Both the position numbers and the translations under genes were made by a program. A DNA stretch of 64,000 nucleotides. Origin: Wyeomyia smithii (taxonomy: Eukaryota > Arthropoda > Insecta > Diptera > Culicidae). The notes beneath the pieces were generated by a model. That model saw only the letters and a program-made list of their open reading frames with translations. It had not been told where the DNA came from and made no database searches. Where the stretch lies: NCBI RefSeq assembly GCF_029784165.1, contig NC_073696.1, positions 248,429,971 to 248,493,970 on the forward strand. Reading direction: 5' to 3'. Below, piece by piece: positions 56,270 to 64,000 of this stretch (positions are counted from its first letter, which is position 1; each line of letters opens with the position of its first letter).

Positions 56270-59200
56270 TACGGCGAAAGAGGTTAGGAATTTTATCACT
56301 GTATTACAGTGGAATTGCAGAAGTATCATCCCCAAATTCGATCTATTTTCTCATTTAATAAATACATACAATTGTGACGCATTTGCGCTCTGTGAAACCT
56401 TTCTCAATTCAAACGATCAACTCAATTTCCACGATTTTAACATTATTCGTCGAGATCGAGACTCACACGGTGGAGGGGTACTTTTAGGGATTAAAAAGTG
56501 CTATTCCTTCTTCCGAATCGACCTCCCCTCGATCTCGAATATTGAAGTCGTTGCCATTCAAACGAATATGAATGGAAAAGACCTATGCCTTGTTTCGTTA
56601 TATATGCCTCCATCCGCGCGGATTGAACAGAAGCATCTCACTGATATAGCAGAGTTGCTTCCCGCGCCTTTTTTGATATTGGGAGATTTTAATTCTCACT
56701 GTTCGCTATGGGGGTCGCTGTACGACGACAACCGATCTTCTTTAATCTGTAACTTGATCGACGACTTCAATATGACAGTTTTGAATACTGGGGAAGCGAC
56801 ACGTGTACCTAATCCTCCAGCACGTGAAAGCGTGCTTGACCTATCCCTTTGCTCGACATCACTAGCGTTAGATTGCCGGTGGAAAGTAATCAACGATCCC
56901 CACGGTAGTGATCATCTTCCAATCGTTATATCAATTGCTAATGGTTCAACTTCCCCGAACCCAATCAATATTTCCTACGACCTTACACGTAATATTGATT
57001 GGAAGTGTTATGAGTCTATTATAGCGCAATCTATCGAGACTCACGAGGAACTTCCTCCGGAGAAAGAATACGCGTTCTTAGCTGGCTTGATAATCGACGC
57101 CGCGACTCAAGCTCAGACGAAACCGATACCCGGGGTAACGATTAGACAGCGCCCTCCCAACAAATGGTGGGACAAAGAGTGCTCTGAGCTGTACGCGCGA
57201 AGGTCCACGGCGTATAAGGACTACCGGGAGTACGGCACTGTCAACCTGCTTCGAAAGTACGAGGCACTGGGCAGGCAGATGAAGAGCTTAGTAAAGGCGA
57301 AAAAACGCGGGTACTGGCGGCGGTTCGTAAACGCGTTGTCCAGGGAAACAGCGATGAGCACTCTTTGGGATACCGCCAGGCGCATGCGGAACCGTGACGT
57401 TTCGAATGAAAGCGAGGAGTATTCAGATCGCTGGATACTCGATTTTGCCAAAAAGGTCTGTCCGGACTCTGTACCGGAACAGAAAACCTTTCGCGACGCG
57501 TTATTAGTAACTACGGAAGAGCCTCCATTTTCGATGTTGGAATTTTCAATGGCTCTCCTGTCGTGCAACAATAAGGCTCCAGGGTTAGATAGAATAAAAT
57601 TCAACCTGTTGAAGAATCTACCCGACTCTGCAAAAAGACGCTTGTTGAATTTGTTCAACAAGTTTCTTGAGCTAAATATTGTTCCGCATGACTGGAGGGA
57701 GGTAAAAGTCATTGCTATTCGGAAACCCGGGAAACCTGCCTCTGATCACAATTCATATAGGCCGATTGCGATGCTCTCTTGCCTCCGGAAATTAATGGAG
57801 AAAATGATCCTCTTACGGTTAGACAAATGGGTCGAAACAAACGGGTTACTTTCAGATACTCAATTTGGCTTTCGCCGGGGCAAAGGGACGAACGATTGCC
57901 TAGCGTTGCTTTCTACTGAAATTCAACTTGCCTTTGCTCGAAAAGAGCAAATGGTTTCTGCGTTCATGGATATTAAGGGGGCTTTTGACTCTGTCTCTGT
58001 AGAAGTTTTAAGCGCGAAACTTCATTCGCAGGGACTTTCACCAAATTTGAATAACTTTTTGCTCAATTTGTTGTCAGAAAAGCATATGTATTTCTCACAT
58101 GGCGATTCGACAACTTCCCGAATTAGTTACATGGGCCTCCCCCAGGGCTCATGTTTAAGTCCTCTCTTATATAATTTTTACGTCAATGACATCGATGAAT
58201 GTCTTGCAAATTCATGCACGCTAAGGCAACTTGCAGACGATAGCGTTGTATCCATTACTGGTGGCAAGGCTAGCGACCTGCAAGGACCATTGCAAGATAC
58301 CTTAGACAATTTGTCTGAATGGGCTCTTAAGCTGGGTATCGAATTCTCTCCGGAGAAAACTGAGCTGGTCGTTTTTTCTAGGAAGCATAACCCAGCTCAG
58401 CTGCAGCTCCTACTAACGGGTAAAACGATCTCTCAGGTTTTAGTCGCTAAATATCTCGGGGTCTGGTTCGACTCCAAATGCACCTGGGCTTGTCATATTA
58501 GGTATCTGACACAAAAATGCCAACAGAGGAATAATTTTCTTCGTACGATTACCGGAACTTGGTGGGGTGCTCACCCAGGAGACCTTCTAAGGTTATACCA
58601 AACAACGATATTGTCAGTTCTTGAGTACGGCTGTTTCTGCTTTCGCTCCGCCGCGAACACGCACATTATAAAATTAGAGAGAATACAATATCGTTGTTTG
58701 CGTATTGCCTTGGGTTGCATGCAGTCGACCCATACGATGAGTCTTGAAGTGCTAGCGGGTATTCTTCCGTTGAAACATCGTTTTTGGAATCTCTCTTACC
58801 GGTTGCTAATTCGATGCACAGTTATGAACCCATTAGTAATTGAAAATTTCGAGAGGTTGGTCGACCTTCAATCTCAATCCAGATTTATGACTTTATATTT
58901 TGACTATATGGCTCAAGATATTAATCCTTCTTCATACGATTCCTCCAATGTCGCACTTTTAGCTACTTCTAATAATGCTATATTCTTCGACACCACCATG
59001 AAACAAGACATTTCTGGTATCCCGGATCAATTGCGACCCCAAGAGATCCCTAAGATTTTTTCCAATAAGTTTAAACATGTTAGTTATGATAAAAGCTTTT
59101 ACACTGACGGATCTAATCTAGATGAGTCCACTGGCTTCGGTGTTTTCCACGAAAATTTTACCGCCTCCTACAAACTCGATGCTCCTGCTTCCGTGTACGT

Positions 59201-59945
59201 CGCAGAACTTGCTGCTATTCAGTACTCTCTTGGAATCATCGAAACCCTACCCATAGACCACTACTTCATCTTCACAGATAGTCTCAGTGCCATTGAGGCT
59301 CTGCGATCAATGAAGCCTGTGAAGCACACCCCGTATTTCCTGGGGAAAATACGGCGGTTTTTAAGTGCTTTAACAGATAAAAATTACCGGGTTACCTTAG
59401 CGTGGGTCCCTTCTCATTGCTCGATTCCGGGTAACGAAAAGGCTGACTCTTTAGCTAAGGTGGGTGCTATTGACGGCGATATTTATGAAAGACCATTTGC
59501 TTATGATGAATTTTATAGCATTTTGCGTCAGAGAACACTCAACAGTTGGCAATCATCATGGAACTCAGATGAACTGGGACGGTGGCTACATTCCATTTTT
59601 CCTAAGGTATCGACGAAAGCATGGTTCAAGGGGTTGGATGTAGGTCGGGACTTCATTCGCGTGATGTCCAGACTTATGTCCAATCACTATACGTTAAACA
59701 CGCATCTCTTTCGTATAGGGCTTGTAGACAGTAATCACTGCGTTTGTGGCGATGGCTACCATGACATCGAGCATGTTGTTTGGTCGTGTACCGAATACTG
59801 TGGTGTTAGGTCTGAGCTTATAGATTCCCTTCGGGCCCGAGGAAAACAACCGAACGTACCCGTTAGAGACATTCTGGGAAGCGGTGATCTCCAGTACATG
59901 ACACAACTATACGGGTTTATAAAAAATGCTGGCATTAAAATTTGA
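56262..59945 (+). CDS. LINE ORF2: endonuclease, reverse transcriptase and RNase H, 1227 aa
   Basis: It nicks target DNA, copies the LINE RNA by target-primed reverse transcription and removes RNA. The APE-type endonuclease is at about residues 12-225, with N18 (QWNCRS), E45 (LCETF), Y114, D142 and N144 (LGDFNSH) and D217-H218 (GSDHLPI). The RT is at about 475-740, with D570 in motif A (FMDIKGAFDS), MGLPQGSCLSPLLYNFYVND, and catalytic D659-D660 in QLADDSVVS, where Leu replaces the usual Tyr. I recall LADD as normal in Aedes relatives, so it is probably not a mutation. RNase H has D949, E982, D1006 and D1062 (FYTDGS, VAELAAI, IFTDSLSA, GNEKADS). A CXC...H-type zinc motif (HCVCGDGYHDIEHVVWSC) lies near the end. 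The start ATG overlaps the ORF1 stop by 8 bp, suggesting reinitiation or stop-coupled translation. Fully open. Confidence 0.92.
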   Translation: MTNTAKEVRNFITVLQWNCRSIIPKFDLFSHLINTYNCDAFALCETFLNSNDQLNFHDFNIIRRDRDSHGGGVLLGIKKCYSFFRIDLPSISNIEVVAIQTNMNGKDLCLVSLYMPPSARIEQKHLTDIAELLPAPFLILGDFNSHCSLWGSLYDDNRSSLICNLIDDFNMTVLNTGEATRVPNPPARESVLDLSLCSTSLALDCRWKVINDPHGSDHLPIVISIANGSTSPNPINISYDLTRNIDWKCYESIIAQSIETHEELPPEKEYAFLAGLIIDAATQAQTKPIPGVTIRQRPPNKWWDKECSELYARRSTAYKDYREYGTVNLLRKYEALGRQMKSLVKAKKRGYWRRFVNALSRETAMSTLWDTARRMRNRDVSNESEEYSDRWILDFAKKVCPDSVPEQKTFRDALLVTTEEPPFSMLEFSMALLSCNNKAPGLDRIKFNLLKNLPDSAKRRLLNLFNKFLELNIVPHDWREVKVIAIRKPGKPASDHNSYRPIAMLSCLRKLMEKMILLRLDKWVETNGLLSDTQFGFRRGKGTNDCLALLSTEIQLAFARKEQMVSAFMDIKGAFDSVSVEVLSAKLHSQGLSPNLNNFLLNLLSEKHMYFSHGDSTTSRISYMGLPQGSCLSPLLYNFYVNDIDECLANSCTLRQLADDSVVSITGGKASDLQGPLQDTLDNLSEWALKLGIEFSPEKTELVVFSRKHNPAQLQLLLTGKTISQVLVAKYLGVWFDSKCTWACHIRYLTQKCQQRNNFLRTITGTWWGAHPGDLLRLYQTTILSVLEYGCFCFRSAANTHIIKLERIQYRCLRIALGCMQSTHTMSLEVLAGILPLKHRFWNLSYRLLIRCTVMNPLVIENFERLVDLQSQSRFMTLYFDYMAQDINPSSYDSSNVALLATSNNAIFFDTTMKQDISGIPDQLRPQEIPKIFSNKFKHVSYDKSFYTDGSNLDESTGFGVFHENFTASYKLDAPASVYVAELAAIQYSLGIIETLPIDHYFIFTDSLSAIEALRSMKPVKHTPYFLGKIRRFLSALTDKNYRVTLAWVPSHCSIPGNEKADSLAKVGAIDGDIYERPFAYDEFYSILRQRTLNSWQSSWNSDELGRWLHSIFPKVSTKAWFKGLDVGRDFIRVMSRLMSNHYTLNTHLFRIGLVDSNHCVCGDGYHDIEHVVWSCTEYCGVRSELIDSLRARGKQPNVPVRDILGSGDLQYMTQLYGFIKNAGIKI

Positions 59946-60316
59946 TTTCTTTTATCTATTTGCTAGAATACAATTTCTGTCACAAACTGAAAGAGAATGA
60001 TACACCCGGCTGGAGACACTAAAATGAAGACTCGGCATCTCTATGTTTACGCAGACACCTCAGACCAAAACTGCTCAAACAGAACATCACTGGTTAGCCA
60101 CGTACAAATGAATACATTCTGTAATATAAAATAATTAAAAACAAAATTGTAACACCCCTCCTCTCACCTTAAATCCCCACTAGCTCGTAGTCGGCCGCGA
60201 GAATAAAGAAAAGGCCTCCCTCTTTTCCCTGCTAATTTAGAATTTAAAAAAAAAAATGTACTTGGCTCAGTTAAACATAAATTGTATCGTGCCGTGTCAA
60301 ATAAACTATTTAAAAC
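59946..60316 (+). other. 3' UTR of the full-length LINE
   Basis: The sequence between the ORF2 stop and the right target duplication. It contains an A-run near 60248-60257 and ends with AAATAAACTATTTAAAAC. An ATAAA-type signal lies about 15 bases before the end. There is no long poly-A tail. Confidence 0.75.
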
Positions 60317-60331
60317 TTCATCAATAGCTAT

Positions 60332-60879
60332 ATTTTTTTCCTGTATAATTATAAACTATATTTAGAGAGCAGGTTTGTGGAAGTTTGCTTCAATTCGTAA
60401 AAAAAAACTTGATGCTGATTCATAAATTTAGGTCCTGTGATTTCTGAAAATAAAGCGAATAAGTAGAACCGCATTAAACTAACATACATGTTTGCTGTTC
60501 TAGTGTGAAATCAGCATCATTGTTATCTATTACTGTTTCCCCACGTTCGATTATCTCTAAAAAAAAAATTCATTCACTTCTAGCCAGCATTTAAAAATTG
60601 GTTTGTGATCGAAAAACTAAGACTCATGTACTCCAGTGATAACATTCATATTATTTGCAAAAACCACGTCAAGCTTTAATTCAATGATCGTCTTTGGTAA
60701 CCTCTCTGAAAACTATCTTTCAAATTCATTTCATTCATTATTGAAATTGGACTTATGATGGTATACGATTTGTAACTGACTGGCCAAATATGTATAAAGT
60801 AATAGTTAGTATAACAAAGGTTTCTGCACCACTAGGTGGATTAATTTAGGTTTTTTGTGTATGTTAGACTTGTTCAAAA
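60332..60879. other. Unassigned AT-rich DNA
   Basis: The pre-insertion neighbour of the LINE; no feature recognised. Confidence 0.45.
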
Positions 60880-61972
60880 CTTTTACAACGTCTCAACATT
60901 TTGAATTTTTGTATTAGCATTTTTTTCGTCTGTTCAAGTTATTAATATTTTAATTTTCTTGGCTTCCTTTCATTTTATGACTTCTTGAGGTTTCAAGTGT
61001 TTTAATTTTTTTTTAACATTCTAGGTTGTTTATTTTTTGATTTACTTTGGTTTAAAAGTCAGAAAAAAAATTCAGCTTTTCAAAACTTGTCTAAATTTTT
61101 GACTATTTGACTTTTATTTGGTGTTTTGACTGCTTGACTTTTTGCTCTTATAAATTTTTGATTTTCTTTCTCTGTAACTTTTTCACATTTTGATTTAGAC
61201 TAAACTAAATTATTCTTTGATTATCTTTTATTTGAGCTTTTTAACAATCTGCATTTTGGGTTTTTTGCCAGCTCGAATATTTTTTTTTTGGCCTTTCGAC
61301 TTCGACCTCCGGATTTTTCGAATTTTTTTTCGACTTTTCACCTGTTTTTTTTATATACATATTGAGTTTTCGTTTTTTTAATTGAATAATTGAATTATCC
61401 ATTAATTTAGTTTTTTATTTGATTTTTCTACGTTTTAGTTGTTTTTTTAGTCTAATTTTTAGTTATGTTATGCATGATTTTTATTCTTTCAAGCTTTACT
61501 CGACTTTTTGATGTATCTATTTTATACTTTCTGGGTTTCTAATTTTTGACGGTTTGCCCTTCAACGTTTTGATATTAAGGTTAATTACTTTTCCACTTTT
61601 CACTTAATTAGTTTTTCAATCTTAGATACTTTTAGGTTTGATTTTTGATAACCTTTGAATTGTTTATTTTTATCTTTTTATATTCTTGACCTTTCGATTT
61701 TTTGATTTTTTTATTGCTTGACTTTCAGACTTATCAACTTCTCGAATTTTTGAAGTTCTGCCTTTTGTTTTTATTTTTGACATTTTGGCATTTTTAGCTT
61801 GAAGTTTTTTTTTGAATTTTTGACTTTACTTTTCTACTTTTGATATTCTAGCTTCTTGATGTGGTAAACCTAAATTGACCTTCGGACTTTTTAATCAATA
61901 TTTTTTGCCTTCTCAGCATTTTTATTTTTCCACGTATTGACTTTTCCACTATTTAAACACTATTGACTATAT
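60880..61972. repeat. T-rich higher-order repeat, third unit
   Basis: It opens with ACAACGTCTCAACATTTTGA (60885) and repeats the landmarks of 50880-52545 in the same order, for example TGAATTTTTGACTTTACTTTTC then GCTTCTTGATGTGGTAAAC and TTGACCTTCGGACTTTTTAA (61813-61895). Confidence 0.65.
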
Positions 61973-61973
61973 A

Positions 61974-62299
61974 CTAAGGTCGCTTTTTACGTGGTTTTTT
62001 ACGCGGCTTTTTTCACGCGGATTCCGGAATTTACGCGGTTTTTTTTTCACGCGGATTCCGGAATTTACGCGATTTTTTTTACGCGGATTTCGGAATTCAC
62101 GCGGTATTTTTTTTTGCCCGGATTTGGTTTCCCTTCACTCGGAATGCAAAATTAACGATGGTTTTTTTTACGCGGATTCCGGAATTTACGCGGTTTTTTT
62201 TACGCGGATTCCGGAATTTACGCGGTTTTTTTACGCGAATTCCGGAATTTACGCGGTTTTTTACGCGGCACGTATCCCCAGCGTAAAAAGCGACTTTAG
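61974..62299. mobile_element. MITE made of ACGCGGATTCCGGAATTT repeats (326 bp)
   Basis: The ends CTAAGGTCGCTTTTTACG and, inverted, CTAAAGTCGCTTTTTACG differ at one position. Inside, units of ACGCGGATTCCGGAATTT plus a T-run occur about seven times with a period of 28-34 bases. The unit itself contains the palindrome ATTCCGGAAT. A diverged relative is at 2953-3290. Confidence 0.85.
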
Positions 62300-63043
62300 T
62301 GTATTTCATTCACATTTTGACTTTTGATGATCCTTACTTTTAGATTTTTTGTTGTTGTTGACTGTTTTTTTTTAAATTTCGAATTTTTTATTCAATGACG
62401 TTTAAACTATAGTCTTGTTATCTGACATTTTAACTCTTTTATATGAGACATTTTTACTCTTTTACTTTCTGGTTTTTTTCATTTATCCTTTTGCGATTAT
62501 TAAACTTTTTTCAGCATTTTCATTTTTTCACAGTTTTCTTGTTGATTTCTGTTTTTTTTTTAATTTTGACTTTTTGATTTCTTGATTTCATACTTTTTTT
62601 CTAATTTGTTAAATTTTTCGTTTTTTGTTACCTTTTTGATATTTTGATTTGTGACGTTTTGATTTTTCGCCTTTTGATTTTTTGACTTTTTGAATTCAAT
62701 TTTTAGACTATTGAATTGCTTGGCTATTTGTTTTTTATTTTTTTAAATGTTTGACATTCCGGTTTCTCGACTTTTTGATTGTTTTAATTTTTTGTGTTTC
62801 AATTTTTCGCTTTTTGTCTTTTTAATTTCTTTTAACATTTTGTCTTTGACGCTTTTTTTAATATTTTGGTTTTGAATTTCGATATTTTTCCCTATTTGAA
62901 ACTTTTTCGTCTGGTAACGGAATCTAACTGTTTGTCTGTTCGGTTTGTGTGGTTTTACATTGTCTCATTTTTACGTGTATCAAATTTTTTAACTTTTTCA
63001 TTACCTAACTTCTTGGCATTTTGATCTTTTGACATGATATTAT
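62300..63043. repeat. T-rich degenerate repeat continuation
   Basis: Words such as TTTTTGACTTTTTGATTTC continue after the MITE, which therefore inserted into the T-rich tract. Confidence 0.6.
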
Positions 63044-63045
63044 AC

Positions 63046-63785
63046 AGTGTTTTTTCGCTTTTATCAACAGTCGGTTTTATCACTACTTGCCAAATTCACG
63101 CTCGATTTTCTCACGGTTTTTTCTCGTTTTTATCACGCTTTTTAGCTTTTAGACTTTAAATCAAGAATAATGGACTTCCAGTTGCAGAAAATGTGTTCGA
63201 AACATCATTTTCACTTGTGCCTTGTGTCCTTGCATGTGTATAGTTTTATGAACTCAATTTATTGGATCAATTTTCTGAGGTTACCAAGTGTCATATCTGT
63301 TACGAATAATTTGTGTCATAATATTGAGAAAAATTAACCGTGAAATACGTATTTTATTAACTTTGAAGCAAAAATTACGTACTATTCGAGTAGTTGAGAA
63401 AGAAGATCTGTTAACAACTCAAACAGCGTGGATTTAAAAATTATAAAATCTAGCGGTTCCACAATTTCACATAAACAAGCATTAGACTCTGCATTAGACT
63501 ATGCTAAAAAATGAGAATTCTGATATTGCATGTACAATAGCTGTGAGAAAGTCCGCTAAAATTCAATGGAGAAGAATATCATAAACTTACCTTTCTTGTT
63601 TATTAATTTGTATCTTGAGCTTATATTCCATTCAACTATAAAAGTGCATCATTTTACTCAAAATATCGCAAATTTCAATTGAATCCAACACAAAAAATTC
63701 AATTTTTATCATTTCGTTGAATTCACGGTTTCGCCAAATTCACGGTAAAATTTTGTTTGACCGTGATAAAATCGAAAAAGCACTG
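63046..63785. mobile_element. Tc1/mariner-type non-autonomous element, 740 bp
   Basis: The ends CAGTGTTTTTTCGCTTTTAT and, inverted, CAGTGCTTTTTCGATTTTAT match at all but two of the first 20 positions. TA flanks both (63044-63045 and 63786-63787). CACGG and TTTATCAC words repeat near the ends. Related in end sequence to 1278-2476. Confidence 0.78.
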
Positions 63786-63887
63786 TATTTAGTTTTAGAC
63801 TTTTTATTCTTTGAACTTTTTGATTGTTATCGTTTTACCTTTTTGGTAAAAAGAAATTCATTTGATTTGAAGCAAAGCTTCTTGCAA

Positions 63888-64000
63888 ATGGTTTCGAGGT
63901 ATAATGTTGGTTTGATACGAATCCTGGCTCGGGAGTGACTTGTTATTGTAGACAGTTGATAGCTCCTCAATTATCCCGTATCCTAATAGTTGGCTGCGAA
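63888..64000 (+). mobile_element. tRNA-derived SINE, cut by the window end
   Basis: GGTTTCGAGGTATAATGTTG, then GATACGAATCCTGGCTCGGG and TAGTTGGCTGCGAA follow the order of the family at 18493 and 23171. Box B is eroded. Continues beyond base 64000. Confidence 0.7.

Larger units (their letters stand above)
54132..60316 (+). mobile_element. Full-length I-clade-type LINE with intact ORFs (6.2 kb)
   Basis: The exact 15-bp duplication TTCATCAATAGCTAT lies at 54117-54131 and 60317-60331. The element begins at an initiator and DPE promoter, has a roughly 750-bp 5' UTR, ORF1 (54890-56269), ORF2 (56262-59945), and a 3' UTR ending CAAATAAACTATTTAAAAC. Both ORFs are open without stops or frameshifts, so this copy is structurally competent for retrotransposition. 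The endonuclease, RT and RNase H in ORF2, with a zinc-knuckle ORF1, fit the I group (MosquI-like elements are known from Aedes). I name the clade with moderate confidence only. Confidence 0.92.

Overview
The window looks like nuclear DNA of a culicine mosquito, most likely Aedes. It is AT-rich, and most of what can be recognised is transposable-element sequence of kinds abundant in Aedes: an I-clade-type LINE, a Juan-like LINE 3' fragment, a BEL/Pao LTR element with a PHD finger in gag, tRNA-derived SINEs, and many non-autonomous DNA elements with terminal inverted repeats (TIRs). No operons, CRISPR arrays, rRNA genes or true tRNA genes were seen. Species is inferred from repeat content only.

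Region by region. 0-5 kb: a 109-bp tandem duplication and three non-autonomous elements (640-864, 1278-2476 with TA target site, degenerate 2953-3290). 5-8.6 kb: a hAT-superfamily transposase gene with a 5'-UTR intron and one coding intron, broken by a frameshift near 6511 and an apparent internal deletion, followed by a LINE or SINE 3' tail. 8.6-19.4 kb: mostly unassigned DNA, holding a 1.7-kb modular repeat with two different tandem arrays (12044-13757), an 870-bp inverted-repeat element, a hAT-type MITE with 8-bp target duplication (16091-16524), a minus-strand reverse transcriptase relic, a 170-bp near-perfect foldback hairpin (17897-18066) and SINEs. 19.5-26.9 kb: two roughly 2-kb arms in opposite orientation (19500-21517 and 24928-26924), nearly identical, around a 3.4-kb spacer. 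The spacer holds a 5'-truncated Juan-like LINE, a SINE and a short exon-like stretch with strong C/G third-position bias (23808-23890).

31.2-38.4 kb: a complete but decayed BEL/Pao element with 474-bp LTRs, an AGAGT target duplication, multiple frameshifts and a nested tRNA-derived SINE with its own 11-bp duplication. 39-47 kb: nested and clustered inverted-repeat elements. 47.7-49.1 kb: GC-richer sequence ending in a splice-donor-like site. 49.3-52.5 kb and 60.9-63 kb: T-rich tracts built of GACTTTTTGA-like words which turn out to be a degenerate higher-order repeat of about 0.7-0.9 kb. 54.1-60.3 kb: an apparently intact, full-length LINE with a 15-bp target duplication, an initiator plus DPE promoter at its exact 5' end, an intact ORF1 (zinc knuckles) and ORF2 (endonuclease, reverse transcriptase, RNase H) overlapping by 8 bp.

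How the parts relate: the full-length LINE carries every activity needed for its own mobilisation and is the only element here with all reading frames open. The BEL element, hAT gene, Juan-like fragment and SINEs are dead or non-autonomous. Insertion order can be read in several places: SINE into BEL, BEL into a GGGCAAAAGTACGCA-type repeat, and one small element inside 40026-41708. The hints of host gene content (23808-23890, 28820-29090, 47713-49058) suggest intronic or gene-flanking DNA but are unproven.
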